This document shows, in pieces, positions 19,061 to 28,009 of a stretch of DNA of 64,000 bases; the stretch's first letter is position 1, and every line of letters starts with the position of its first letter. The DNA is taken from contig JAEPNB010000009.1 in the NCBI GenBank assembly GCA_017643645.1, positions 1 through 64,000 of the forward strand, read 5' to 3'. Position numbers and translations under genes: made by a program. This stretch comes from Balneola sp. (GTDB taxonomy: Bacteria; Bacteroidota; Rhodothermia; Balneolales; Balneolaceae). Below the pieces are notes generated by a model. The model was not told the origin of the DNA. It was given only the letters and a program-made list of their open reading frames with translations, and ran no database searches.

Positions 19061-19264
19061 TACTATCCCTTTTTTCTTGAAATTTATATTACTAACACTA
19101 ATTTTTTTCGTTTAATTCAATGTTATCAGATACTTTTGATAGGATTGCGATCATTATTCTTTTTCTGATTTTTGAGTTCTAAAAAAATCCCGAGCTGATG
19201 AGTAAAAATTAAAAATGAAGTACTCAATAAATCCTGCTACATTCGTAAGAAAATAAGTTAAAAT

Positions 19265-20188
19265 ATGGTTCACGGAACTCACAATGCGGTAAATGATGAT
19301 AGAAATGAACATATAAAGATTTCTATAAACGGAGAACTATTTGACAGAAAAGACGCAAAGATATCCGTTTTTGATAGTGGATACCTTGTGGGAGATGGCG
19401 TATGGGAAGCATTTCGATTGCATCAAGGTGTCTTGGTATTTTTGGATGAACATTTAAAAAGACTTTGGGAAGCTGCAGCTACAGTTGGAATGAGATTACC
19501 TTTTACCAGAGTAGATTTAGTAGCAGATATAAGAAAAGTTCTGGATGCTAATGATATGAATGATCATGTTCATGTCCGGGTAATGGTAACAAGAGGTATC
19601 AAAAAAACACCTTCTCAGGATCCAAGACTTACCATATCAGGACCTAATGTTGTAATTATTGCAGAACACAAAAAAGCCTCTTCTGAAACTAAAGAACTAG
19701 GCATCACACTTTTTACAAGCACTATCCGCAGAGGGTCACCTGATTATTTAGATCCCAGATTAAACTGCCATAGTAAACTTCACGAAGTACAAGCCTTAGT
19801 ACAAGCCATTGAAGCGGGAGCTGATGAAGCCTTAATGCTCGACATCCATGGATTTGTCTCCACTTGTAATGCCACTAACTTTTTTATTGTTAAAGGTGAT
19901 GAAGTCTGGACCTCAACAGGGCAGTATTGCATGAACGGCATAACAAGAGGAAAAGTAATAGAAGCCTGTGAAAGATTTGGTATAACGTGTCACCAAAAAG
20001 ATTTTTCGCTATATGATGTATATGGAGCAGATGAAGCTTTCGTCACCGGTACTTTTGGTGGATTGACTCCTGTTACTAAAATAGATGGAAGAGTTATCGC
20101 GGATGGCACATATGGAGCGTCAACTAAAAAATTGAGCGGTTTATACAATCAGCTTATTGAAGAAGAAGTTAAAAGACATAAAGCATGA
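19265..20188 (+). CDS. Class IV PLP-dependent aminotransferase (BCAT/D-amino-acid type)
   Basis: A 307-residue fold-type IV aminotransferase. Visible features are SVFDSGYLVGDGVWEAFR (about 34-51), the likely Schiff-base lysine K171 in LNCHSKLHE, and STCNATNFFIVKGDEVWT (about 199-216), the phosphate-side segment. Related enzymes are branched-chain aminotransferase, D-alanine aminotransferase and ADC lyase; the substrate cannot be chosen from these motifs. Its last codon overlaps the next gene (ATGA), so the two proteins are probably made together. Start: ATG at 19265, with an N-terminus slightly longer than the family's usual one. Confidence 0.9.
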   Translation: MVHGTHNAVNDDRNEHIKISINGELFDRKDAKISVFDSGYLVGDGVWEAFRLHQGVLVFLDEHLKRLWEAAATVGMRLPFTRVDLVADIRKVLDANDMNDHVHVRVMVTRGIKKTPSQDPRLTISGPNVVIIAEHKKASSETKELGITLFTSTIRRGSPDYLDPRLNCHSKLHEVQALVQAIEAGADEALMLDIHGFVSTCNATNFFIVKGDEVWTSTGQYCMNGITRGKVIEACERFGITCHQKDFSLYDVYGADEAFVTGTFGGLTPVTKIDGRVIADGTYGASTKKLSGLYNQLIEEEVKRHKA

Positions 20189-20919
20189 AAAGTAAAGACG
20201 ACATTACGAGGATCTGCTTGTGGTCAGGACCAAGAAATATATCTACGGCTTTAATGTATTCATTTGCTCAACGATCGGATACAGGGGTTTTTGATGAACC
20301 TCTTTACGGATATTATTTGTCACATACTGATGCCGACGAATACCATCCCGGTGCAAAGGAAATAATGGCTGACATGGAAACGGACGGAAATAAAGTCATT
20401 AAAATGATGATGGGAAATCATGACAAGCCTGTCGTTTTTTTTAAGAATATGACTCATCATCTACTGGAGCTGAATAAAGAATTTATGCACGATGTTGTTA
20501 ATGTGATCCTGACCAGAAACCCCGAAGAAATGCTCCCATCATTTCACCAAGTCATTGATAATCCTTCTATGAAAGATGTAGGTTATCAGGATCACATAGA
20601 ACTTTTAGAGTATTTTGAAAAAGAAAACATCACTCCTATAGTTATAGATGCTACGATTTTTCTTAAAAACCCGGAGCGAATTCTTAAGAAACTTTGTGAA
20701 AAAATATCGATTCCCTATCAAAAAAATATGCTTAGTTGGGAAAAAGGCCCAAGATCTGAAGATGGGGTTTGGGCTAAATATTGGTATGGTAATATTCATA
20801 AATCAACCGGGTTTATGAAATATCAACCAAAAACAGAACCATTCCCGGAAAATCTTACCGCTCTGCTAAATGAATCTCTGCCACATTACCAACGCTTAGA
20901 AAAAATTGCTTTGAAATAA
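20185..20919 (+). CDS. Sulfotransferase-like P-loop protein
   Basis: The 244-residue protein begins with a degenerate P-loop, WSGPRNISTAL (residues 13-23), the form seen in a subgroup of sulfotransferase-like proteins, followed by FDEPLYGYYL, a VILTRNPEEML segment that corresponds to the 3'-phosphate-binding Arg region, and a C-terminal helix. It overlaps the preceding aminotransferase by 4 bases, so a linked reaction on an amino-acid-derived substrate is plausible but inferred. Whether it truly uses PAPS is unknown. A strong terminator follows directly. Confidence 0.78.
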   Translation: MKSKDDITRICLWSGPRNISTALMYSFAQRSDTGVFDEPLYGYYLSHTDADEYHPGAKEIMADMETDGNKVIKMMMGNHDKPVVFFKNMTHHLLELNKEFMHDVVNVILTRNPEEMLPSFHQVIDNPSMKDVGYQDHIELLEYFEKENITPIVIDATIFLKNPERILKKLCEKISIPYQKNMLSWEKGPRSEDGVWAKYWYGNIHKSTGFMKYQPKTEPFPENLTALLNESLPHYQRLEKIALK

Positions 20920-20950
20920 AAAAAGCCCTTTCGGACTGAAAAGGCTTTTA
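20918..20950. terminator. Bidirectional intrinsic terminator
   Basis: AAAAGCC (20921-20927) pairs with GGCTTTT (20943-20949), and an inner TTT/AAA pairing extends the stem after one bulged C. A-rich on the left and T-rich on the right, it serves the sulfotransferase-like gene (plus) and the MscS-like gene (minus), which converge here. Confidence 0.8.
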
Positions 20951-20971
20951 GGTTACCTATTAAATTTCTGA

Positions 20972-21646
20972 TCACAAATCCCTGTTACTCATTTTGTCAA
21001 TCATTCTCGCTGCCCATTCTTTTCCTCCTAAACCGAAGGCTAAACCAAGAGCAAGACAAACAGATCCAAACAATAATAAGAAAGCATTTGAAACGAGTTC
21101 ATCTCCAATATTAAGCTGTGAAAGAGAAAGAGAAACCACAAAGAAAATAATGGCGTATTTAGCTACTGCCCCTACAACTGATGCATTTTCTACACCCACA
21201 TTAGATAGATAAGTGGTTACGATCTGAGCTATAAATCCGGCCAGGAAAACTCCAAAAATAAGTGCCAAAACTGCTACAATAACATTAGGGATATAAAGTA
21301 TTATCTGATTTACAAGTTCAGACGCTACGCCTAATCCTAAAGTATTCAGCCCTGCTAAGATCACGATCAGCATTATTAACCAGTAAATAATCCCTCCTAA
21401 AATATCTATGGCTGATTTATCACTACCTCCATCTTTCAGGAATTGATCAATCTTGGCCTTTTCAGTCACAACATCCAATCGAATTAATTTTAGTAATCTT
21501 ACTGCAGCAGTTTTCACCAGCTTTGCAATGATCCATCCAATAATTAGAATCAGTAATGCTCCGATAATATTGGGAAGAAAGGAAGCTAATTCATTGAAAA
21601 AAGTATCATAGGATTGCACCAAGACCTCTTTGATTTCTTCAAACAT
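20972..21646 (-). CDS. Small MscS-like / conserved TM-helix channel protein
   Basis: The 224-residue membrane protein has an N-terminal amphipathic stretch and about four to five hydrophobic segments. It contains the repeated TM-helix motif seen in CmpX-like and MscS-related proteins: FLPNIIGALLILIIGWIIAK (about 23-42) and IPNVIVAVLALIFGVFLAGF (about 119-138), and a Gly/Ala-rich C-terminal helix LALGLAFGLGGKEWAARM similar to the MscS pore helix. There is no MscS beta domain after it, so the protein ends just past the pore-helix region. A mechanosensitive or osmotic role is inferred from the family. Confidence 0.82.
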   Translation of the reverse strand: MFEEIKEVLVQSYDTFFNELASFLPNIIGALLILIIGWIIAKLVKTAAVRLLKLIRLDVVTEKAKIDQFLKDGGSDKSAIDILGGIIYWLIMLIVILAGLNTLGLGVASELVNQIILYIPNVIVAVLALIFGVFLAGFIAQIVTTYLSNVGVENASVVGAVAKYAIIFFVVSLSLSQLNIGDELVSNAFLLLFGSVCLALGLAFGLGGKEWAARMIDKMSNRDL

Positions 21647-21801
21647 ATTTTGTACCTCAAGTTAGTTTTTTGGTTGATTCATATAACTGAAAAATCATGT
21701 AAAAAACTAATTAGAAGAGTGATGCAGATCTGATGAATATTAAATTTGGCTTGAATTAATAGCTGATCAGATGTAATTATATACATCAGGTCAGAATAAT
21801 T

Positions 21802-22380
21802 TTAGATTCCTTTTCGCAGACCCAGTAGTCTATTGGTAGCCCCACGATCGGAATCAAGTTTATTCAAATCTAAGGATGAGTTTGCGTATGTAACATCTTC
21901 AGATGAATAAAAAGCAGCAGGGTCATTTTTTTCTATAATAGAAACAACTTCATTCCACCGTTTCCTTTTGAGTACAGTAAAAATGATATTCACCGGCCCA
22001 AACCCTCCTTCTGCTGCAATACTCGTTATTGTAAAACCTGCTTCTTTCAAACTTTCTATTAATTCTTCTCTCTTATTTTGAGTAATAATACGTACGATGA
22101 TAGTCCCTACTTTCACTTTACTTTCAATGTACATACCCACAAAAGTGCCTACAGAAAATCCACCTGCATAGGCTACATAATTAACCCAATTGTTAAGGTT
22201 CTTCAGCAGTTCTGCAACAACAAAAGCCCAGATCAACACTTCAAAAAACCCTAATAATGCTGCTTTATATTTATATCCTCGTGATACCATTACGATACGA
22301 AGAGTACCAAGACTCACATCCATAATGCGAGCAAAAAAAATAATAACAGGAATAAGAATTGGAGGGATCAGGCTGAACAT
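21802..22380 (-). CDS. DUF2179/DUF5698 membrane protein (YebE/UPF0316 type)
   Basis: A 192-residue protein from the ATG at 22380-22378. Longer upstream frames would run into the tRNA-Ser gene and are rejected. Three hydrophobic segments (about residues 5-25, 35-55 and 60-85, including FFARIMDVSLGTLRIVMVSRG) precede a cytoplasmic DUF2179 domain (about 90-160; VRIITQNKREELIESLKEAGFT, VLKRKRWNEVVSIIEKNDP). Function of the family is unknown. The tRNA-Ser terminator hairpin ends 16 bases before its start codon, so its transcription is likely by readthrough or from a promoter hidden in the tRNA region. Confidence 0.85.
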   Translation of the reverse strand: MFSLIPPILIPVIIFFARIMDVSLGTLRIVMVSRGYKYKAALLGFFEVLIWAFVVAELLKNLNNWVNYVAYAGGFSVGTFVGMYIESKVKVGTIIVRIITQNKREELIESLKEAGFTITSIAAEGGFGPVNIIFTVLKRKRWNEVVSIIEKNDPAAFYSSEDVTYANSSLDLNKLDSDRGATNRLLGLRKGI

Positions 22381-22385
22381 GATAG

Positions 22386-22421
22386 ATAAATAAAAACCCC
22401 ACACATAAATTATGTGTGGGG
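22386..22421 (-). terminator. Terminator of tRNA-Ser abutting the next start codon
   Basis: CCCCACACATAA (22397-22408) and TTATGTGTGGGG (22410-22421) form a perfect 12-bp stem, which in practice closes over a loop of a few bases. On the minus strand it is followed by TTTTTATTTAT. The downstream gene's ATG lies at 22380, so the U-tract is also its leader. Confidence 0.8.
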
Positions 22422-22439
22422 CTACTTTACATTGGCTTG

Positions 22440-22528
22440 CGGAGAGGGAGGGATTCGAACCCTCGTTACATGTTTCCATATAAACTCCCTTAGCAGGGGA
22501 GCGCTTTCAGCCACTCAGCCACCTCTCC
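22440..22528 (-). tRNA. tRNA-Ser (anticodon GCT)
   Basis: The minus strand folds as a class II tRNA: acceptor GGAGAGG (22528-22522) pairs with CCTCTCC (22447-22441), followed by discriminator G. The D-arm GGCTGAGTGGCTGAAAGC, anticodon loop CTGCTAA with anticodon GCT, a long variable arm and the T-loop GGTTCGAATCC are all present. It reads serine AGC/AGU codons. CCA is not encoded. A near-consensus promoter lies just upstream and a terminator just downstream, so it is a single-gene unit. Confidence 0.97.
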
Positions 22529-22541
22529 TTTACAAGGGCAA

Positions 22542-22572
22542 CAAATATACGTTAGTTAATACCTCTAATCAA
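22542..22572 (-). promoter_or_regulatory. Promoter of tRNA-Ser (Bacteroidota type)
   Basis: On the minus strand TTG (22572-22570), a 20-base spacer and TATATTTG (22549-22542) match the Bacteroidota housekeeping pattern TTG-N19..21-TAnnTTTG. The predicted start falls a few bases before the mature tRNA 5' end at 22528, which strengthens the call. Confidence 0.75.
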
Positions 22573-22580
22573 TCTAAGAT

Positions 22581-23147
22581 TTAACTTTCCTGCTCAGAAT
22601 CTAACACATAAATTTGAGCAAGATTTCTTCCTTCCTGTGCAAAGTCTAATCCATAGCCCAAAACAAATTTTGTAGGGATCTCAAAACCTACGTAATCAAT
22701 TTGCACATCATATTTTGTGGCGTCTTTTTTATGAAGAAGTGTAATTACTGAAACAGAAGCAGGATCGTAACTATTCATTCTTTCAACGATGTATTTCATA
22801 GAAAGTCCTGTGTCAACTATATCCTCAACCAAAACCACATGTCTACCTTTTACTTTGGCGTCAATTTCTTTCAATTCTGTTACCTGACCCGAAGAAACTT
22901 TTTCATCACCATAACTGGAAAGTTTCATGAAATCAACCTCACAAGGAATAGAAACGCTGCGCATGATATCCGCAAGAAAAATAAAAGCACCGTTCAAAAT
23001 TCCGATAAATATCGGTCGTTTGCCTTCAAAATCTTTGTCCAATTTTTTTCCTAACAGAGAAACCCTTGCCTCAATTTCCTCTTTGGTAATAAAAACTTTA
23101 AATGTATCGCCGTTGCAATCAACGGTTTCCGGTAAGTAATAACTCAT
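22581..23147 (-). CDS. hpt: Hypoxanthine phosphoribosyltransferase
   Basis: A 188-residue purine salvage enzyme that converts hypoxanthine or guanine plus PRPP to IMP or GMP. The PRPP-binding motif VVLVEDIVDTGLS lies at about residues 104-116, GILNGAFIFLADIMR at about 49-63, and YVGFEIPTKFVLGYGLDF near the C-terminus holds the nucleobase pocket. It overlaps tilS by 4 bases (ATGA) as last gene of the HPr-ptsI-pgi/pmi-birA-tilS-hpt run. The tilS-hpt pairing is also found in Firmicutes. Confidence 0.95.
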   Translation of the reverse strand: MSYYLPETVDCNGDTFKVFITKEEIEARVSLLGKKLDKDFEGKRPIFIGILNGAFIFLADIMRSVSIPCEVDFMKLSSYGDEKVSSGQVTELKEIDAKVKGRHVVLVEDIVDTGLSMKYIVERMNSYDPASVSVITLLHKKDATKYDVQIDYVGFEIPTKFVLGYGLDFAQEGRNLAQIYVLDSEQES

Positions 23148-24472
23148 GCCTGCTTTTTTGATGTTATCGAAAGATAACGTTTTGTTGAATCGGTTGCTTT
23201 ACAAAGCTCGGAAATTGTTCCCGGGCCCGGATCGTTTCCTTTAAAAATAATTGCGTAAATAGTACCATCTGAATCGCTCAATACCAAAGATTTTTCTCTG
23301 TTAACATTTGAAACTTTACGATTCGTCAAATGATCGGATACTTTTTGAGTCCCATCCATTCCAAGTGGCTGAATCTTATCACCGGCTTTCCATCTTCTCA
23401 GAATTAATGGAAATGATAGTTTAGCAACATCCAAATACAATTCTGATTCTAGTTGTTCAGATATTCGAAATTCAATTCCCTTTACTGAAAACGCATTTTC
23501 AATATCTTCCTCTTTGATTATGACCTCAATAAACTCTGCTTTTTTTTGCAGAACGATAAAATCTCTGTCTTTTACAAGAACAACCGAATCTGATACTTTT
23601 AATTCTGATCCTGTTTGGCTAGAAAGAAGTGCATATGCTTCGCCTATAATTCCCTTCGATGCTGTTGGAATATATTGCTCTAAAAATCTTTTGATCAGAG
23701 AACGGGCTAACACCTCATTCATATTTTTTAATGGCGCCAACTTTATTCTTTCTTTTTCCAGATACACTTCTGAGAGTTCATCCAGCATTTGTTCGTTTAA
23801 TGCTCCAAAGTCAGAAAGTCCAAGTACATTTTGTTGCCATCCGGGAAACAGGTTATTCATTTTTTTGGTAAACTCACCCCGTAAAAAATTTCTTGAATAT
23901 TTCGGGTCAGAATTACTCTCATCATCTCTATAAGGAATGGATTTTTCATCGCAATATTCCAGAATCTCCTCTTTACTAAATTCTAACATCGGACGAAATA
24001 GAGGGGCGCCCCATTCCTTCATTCCTTCCCAGGATTCCGGGCTACTGCCTCTGAACAACTTTTGAATGATGGTTTCTACCTGATCATCCTGATGATGAGC
24101 AGTTGCAATCGCGTCTGCTTTTACTTCGTCGGCTAAATCTTCAAATATTTTATAGCGTTCGTTCCTCGCCCAATTTTGAAAATTTCCGGATTGCATCTCT
24201 TCTGTATTTAACCTCACAGAACAGCACTCAAAACCCCATTGAAAAGACATTTGCTCTACTAATTCCTGATCTTTATCAGACTCAACTCCCCTTAATCCAT
24301 AGTTGATATGTACTACAAAGCAGGAAATCTCTAATCGCTTAAATGCATACAATAGTGCCATAGAATCAGCACCACCGCTTACTCCTATAACGAGCTTTGG
24401 TGTTCCGGAAAAATATCTGCTTAGTTTATTTGAAATTCCTTGTTCAATCAACAAGTACTCTGATTTGCTCAT
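23144..24472 (-). CDS. tilS: tRNA(Ile)-lysidine synthetase
   Basis: TilS (442 residues) modifies C34 of the CAU-anticodon tRNA-Ile to lysidine, switching it from Met to Ile decoding; it is normally essential. The N-type ATP pyrophosphatase P-loop SGGADS is at residues 32-37, with HHQDDQVET at about 125-133 and the C-terminal TilS domain (about 360-430) that contains LRRWKAGDKIQPLGM. Its start at 24472 overlaps the birA 3' end by 29 bases, and its stop overlaps hpt by 4, showing tight packing. Confidence 0.94.
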   Translation of the reverse strand: MSKSEYLLIEQGISNKLSRYFSGTPKLVIGVSGGADSMALLYAFKRLEISCFVVHINYGLRGVESDKDQELVEQMSFQWGFECCSVRLNTEEMQSGNFQNWARNERYKIFEDLADEVKADAIATAHHQDDQVETIIQKLFRGSSPESWEGMKEWGAPLFRPMLEFSKEEILEYCDEKSIPYRDDESNSDPKYSRNFLRGEFTKKMNNLFPGWQQNVLGLSDFGALNEQMLDELSEVYLEKERIKLAPLKNMNEVLARSLIKRFLEQYIPTASKGIIGEAYALLSSQTGSELKVSDSVVLVKDRDFIVLQKKAEFIEVIIKEEDIENAFSVKGIEFRISEQLESELYLDVAKLSFPLILRRWKAGDKIQPLGMDGTQKVSDHLTNRKVSNVNREKSLVLSDSDGTIYAIIFKGNDPGPGTISELCKATDSTKRYLSITSKKQA

Positions 24473-25223
24473 AGGAGAAGGTATCTACTCCAAGTTCTTT
24501 ATTCAACACCTGAAGAGAACCAAGTTCATTCATCCCTAAAAATTTATTTTTATCTGATAATGAGTTTCCGTCTATCTCTAAAGTAACCCAATCACCGTAA
24601 CCCTGTAGTTTTGGATTGATCTCTTTTATAAGTTCTACACTGTTATTTACCCATCTTTGATAATTGTACTCTATTCGTACAAGCAGATCACATAGCAACT
24701 GTTCTCTAGATTCTTCTTTTCCTGAAATTGCTTTCATAGCCGTAGCAATGTCTTTGAGCTCTCCTTCAAACTTTTCCTGATTAACATTAAGGCCAATCCC
24801 TACTATAACTCTGTCTACCTTATTTCCATTATGAATAACTTCTGTTAACAACCCTGATATTTTTTTACCATCACAAATCACATCGTTGGGCCACTTCAGA
24901 TCTATTGAACAACTTTCAAAGTATTTACAAACTACATCTTCAATTGCTGAGGCACATGCCAATGTTAACAGTGAAATTCTGTCAGCTTGAGTTGGTGTAA
25001 AGACTATACTGAAGGTTAGATTTTTCCCCGGCTCTGAAGCCCATGCTTTTTTGTGTTGACCTTTTCCTGAGGTTTGATCCTCAGCTAAGATCACAGTACC
25101 GGGAACAGCCTTTTCTATTTTTTTTGCATAATTATTTGTTGAATCAATTTCTTCCAGAAGTATTAATTCCTGACCTACCCAAGTTGTGGCAAGCTGTTGT
25201 TGAAATAATTTGTTATCAAACAA
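24444..25223 (-). CDS. birA: Biotin--[acetyl-CoA-carboxylase] ligase, short form
   Basis: A 259-residue biotin protein ligase without the N-terminal DNA-binding domain, hence an enzyme only and not a repressor. The biotinoyl-AMP loop reads GKGQHKKAW (residues 53-61; E. coli has GRGRRGRKW), and KWPND (110-114) plus VIVGIGLNVN (about 139-148) are intact. The C-terminal SH3-like domain is present. It attaches biotin to carboxylase carrier proteins. It is 20 bases after pgi/pmi and overlaps tilS by 29 bases. Confidence 0.94.
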   Translation of the reverse strand: MFDNKLFQQQLATTWVGQELILLEEIDSTNNYAKKIEKAVPGTVILAEDQTSGKGQHKKAWASEPGKNLTFSIVFTPTQADRISLLTLACASAIEDVVCKYFESCSIDLKWPNDVICDGKKISGLLTEVIHNGNKVDRVIVGIGLNVNQEKFEGELKDIATAMKAISGKEESREQLLCDLLVRIEYNYQRWVNNSVELIKEINPKLQGYGDWVTLEIDGNSLSDKNKFLGMNELGSLQVLNKELGVDTFSYEQIRVLVD

Positions 25224-25243
25224 AGCAAAGATTTTAAATATTA

Positions 25244-26293
25244 CTAAACTTCAGCGAGTTTACTTTTAAGGATATCTATTTTTGCAATCGGTGTTGGATC
25301 AATCTCATTTAATAATGCTAAGTACAAACTTACCCAATCTGCCAGTTGCACTAAGGAAAACACTCTTTCTAATCTGCTATTTCCTATAGTTGATATTTCA
25401 ATAACAGATAAAGCCTGATCCATAACCAACTCTTTTACTATTTCCATCCTTTTAGTAACCCTCGGATTATCATCCTGATCCTTCAGCATTACTACTGTAA
25501 GTCTACCTGCCAGATGGGCAATATGTTCCCAACCAACTATTTCATTATGATTCATTTCGGGAATAAGATTTCCATAGGCTAACATTTTGGAATTCTCTTC
25601 AATCTGGCCTCTCCAACGTAAATTCACCGGCTCCATCAAAGACGCATCGCTGTAAATTATTGGAAGTGATTCATTAAGTTCACGAGCCAAAGCTAAAGCA
25701 TCATTGTCGTCCATATCTATAAACTTTGATACTCCGTCTTTCAATAAATTATAAGTGTCATCTAGAACACTGTCTGGTTCATCCAGATATCCTAAATATT
25801 GAAATATTCTGAAAAGAGGCACAAAACTATACGCTAAAGCTGCTCGCGGTGGCATGCCTCCCGGAATTTGTATGTAATCAAATTCGTGTTCTATGGCTTG
25901 TTTCTTTAATTCCCCTCCGGAAGTAACACCTATAACCTGTGCTCCATTTTTCAGCGCTGAAGACATAGCCGTTAATGTCTCTTCTGTATTTCCTGAAAAA
26001 CTACAGGTTATAAAAAGAGTATTTTCGCCTATGTAATTTGGAATTTCATAATGTCGGTTTACCTGTACAGGGTAAGGACAAGACTTTAAGGAATAAGCCC
26101 GAATGAGATCCGCACCAATTGCAGAACCGCCCATGCCTGCAAAGCAAATATTTTTGATCTTCGATTTGTCAATATTAAGCTCAATGTATTCTGTGAGTTT
26201 CATCACTTCCTTCCAATGATTTGGAAAGTCTGATATCAATCCCCACATATCTCCGGAGTCTACGTTGTTTATTAGTTCTTTACTGATCTTCAT
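25244..26293 (-). CDS. Bifunctional phosphoglucose/phosphomannose isomerase
   Basis: The 349-residue protein has two SIS domains. The N-terminal FAGMGGSAIGADLIR (about 50-64) and CSFSGNTEETL (about 96-106) hold the sugar-phosphate site. The C-terminal part contains EMNHNEIVGWEH (about 246-257), typical of the dual-specificity PGI/PMI family rather than of the long classical Pgi. It interconverts fructose-6-P with glucose-6-P and mannose-6-P, feeding glycolysis and the NDP-mannose sugars of surface glycans. It abuts ptsI with no spacer. Confidence 0.92.
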   Translation of the reverse strand: MKISKELINNVDSGDMWGLISDFPNHWKEVMKLTEYIELNIDKSKIKNICFAGMGGSAIGADLIRAYSLKSCPYPVQVNRHYEIPNYIGENTLFITCSFSGNTEETLTAMSSALKNGAQVIGVTSGGELKKQAIEHEFDYIQIPGGMPPRAALAYSFVPLFRIFQYLGYLDEPDSVLDDTYNLLKDGVSKFIDMDDNDALALARELNESLPIIYSDASLMEPVNLRWRGQIEENSKMLAYGNLIPEMNHNEIVGWEHIAHLAGRLTVVMLKDQDDNPRVTKRMEIVKELVMDQALSVIEISTIGNSRLERVFSLVQLADWVSLYLALLNEIDPTPIAKIDILKSKLAEV

Positions 26294-28009
26294 TTAATGA
26301 ACTCTCCAGTCTTCAAATATTTCTTTTATTTGTGTTGTATTTGATGCCGCCAAAAATGATTCCGCGAGTTCTTTTAACTCTGAATCATCATGACTAATAA
26401 GTTCCTCTTTAATTCTAGGTATCGCATTTGGGATCATACTTAAATTCCTTATTCCCAAACCCACCAATCCGCATGCACCAAGTACATTTCCTGCCAGCTC
26501 TCCGCAAACTGCAATTTCAGTATTTGTTTTTAATGATGCTTCAGCTGTAATCTTTATAAGCTTCCATAATGAAGGATGTTGTTGCTGATACAGTGAACAT
26601 ATCTTTTCATTCCCCCTGTCTACAGCCATCGTATATTGAGTAAGGTCGTTTGTACCTATGCTCATAAAGTCTAAATGCCTTGCCAGGTTTTCAGCATTCA
26701 ATGCTGCACTAGGAACTTCTATCATAGCACCCAAAGCTATTTCTTTATCAATCTTATACCCTGAACCGGATAAATCCTTTTGTAGTGTTGCGATCACTTT
26801 TTTGAGTTCAAATATTTCTTCTTCAACCGAAACCATCGGTATTAAAATTTTTACCCGTCCTTTATTCTTTCCTGCACAAATCAACAATGCTTTAAGTTGG
26901 GTTTCCAGCAAATCTTTTTCATCCAGAAGCATTCGAATTCCCCTCCAGCCTAAAAAGGGATTTGCTTCTTCAGGAATCTTAGCATTTAATTTATCTCCGC
27001 CTACATCAAACAACCGGAATGTAACGCTGCCTTCTGTTGCTGATAGCACTGATTCATAAAACCTGACCTGATCTTCAAAACCAATTTTATTACTGAATAG
27101 TAAACCTTCCGTTCTGAGTAATCCAATACTTTTAGCATTATATTTTGCTAATTGACCGAGCTCTGACTCAAACTCTATATTTGCCGAAAGAAAAAACTCC
27201 GTCCCCGATTTAGTAAGAGAGGGCTCATTAATATTTTTGAGTAATCTTCTCTGTGTTTTCTTAAGCTTTTCAAGTTTGATTTTATATTTATCCAGAATCT
27301 CTTTTTCCGGATCCAGAATCAGAATCCCTTCCCTTCCATCTAATATCCCTTTTACATTAAATGCTTTGGATGTGGCATTTTTGGCGCTAACTATACACGG
27401 AATTTCGAGCGACTGTGCAATTAAAGCAGCATGAGATGTAATTCCTCCTTTTTCCATTACCAACCCTGATAAACCATTAGCATGAAGACTCACCAATTCT
27501 GTCGGGCTAAGTTCTTTGGTGACTAGAATTGTCCCTTTTTCAATTGAAAAGCTTTTTTTGTCATCACAAATGACATCAATAAACCGATCTCTTAAATTCT
27601 CAAGATCTACTATTCTCTGCTGAAAAAGCTCTGATCCACTTTCCTTCAATCTCTCAATGAAATCACAAAAAGTTTTATATACTGCATAATCGCTGGAAAA
27701 TAGATGATCCTGTATCAGAGACTCCACCCTTTTTTCTACTTCAGCATCTAAAATAATTTGTTTTTGAGTCTCAATAATCGAACCTGATTGTGCATCCAGA
27801 TAATCCAACATACCGGATAATTCGGTTATTAAAGTCGTTCTTCCCTCTTTAAAATTTTTAAGATGAAAGTCTATTTCCGTTTCAGAAATAGATTTAGGAA
27901 GTACCTTTCTCCTTTTATTGTCAATACATACAATATTCCCAACGGCAATTCCGGAGTTTGCTGATATTCCACTAATGGTTTTATGATCAACGCTCTCAGT
28001 TTCACTCAT
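26294..28009 (-). CDS. ptsI: PTS enzyme I (phosphoenolpyruvate-protein phosphotransferase)
   Basis: The 571-residue enzyme transfers phosphate from PEP to HPr. The phosphorylated histidine is H193 in GGITSHAALIA, PEP contacts include LLRTEGLLF (297-305) and GTNDLTQYTMAVDR (452-465), and the catalytic C502 sits in AVCGELAGN. All catalytic residues are present, so it should be active. It overlaps the HPr gene by 8 bases and pgi/pmi follows with no gap. No enzyme II gene lies in the window. Confidence 0.95.
   Translation of the reverse strand: MSETESVDHKTISGISANSGIAVGNIVCIDNKRRKVLPKSISETEIDFHLKNFKEGRTTLITELSGMLDYLDAQSGSIIETQKQIILDAEVEKRVESLIQDHLFSSDYAVYKTFCDFIERLKESGSELFQQRIVDLENLRDRFIDVICDDKKSFSIEKGTILVTKELSPTELVSLHANGLSGLVMEKGGITSHAALIAQSLEIPCIVSAKNATSKAFNVKGILDGREGILILDPEKEILDKYKIKLEKLKKTQRRLLKNINEPSLTKSGTEFFLSANIEFESELGQLAKYNAKSIGLLRTEGLLFSNKIGFEDQVRFYESVLSATEGSVTFRLFDVGGDKLNAKIPEEANPFLGWRGIRMLLDEKDLLETQLKALLICAGKNKGRVKILIPMVSVEEEIFELKKVIATLQKDLSGSGYKIDKEIALGAMIEVPSAALNAENLARHLDFMSIGTNDLTQYTMAVDRGNEKICSLYQQQHPSLWKLIKITAEASLKTNTEIAVCGELAGNVLGACGLVGLGIRNLSMIPNAIPRIKEELISHDDSELKELAESFLAASNTTQIKEIFEDWRVH

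Noticed and set aside
22381-22479. N-terminal extension of the DUF2179-type protein into tRNA-Ser
   Set aside because: The extra 33 codons read through the terminator and tRNA gene and do not resemble the family; the ATG at 22380 fits.
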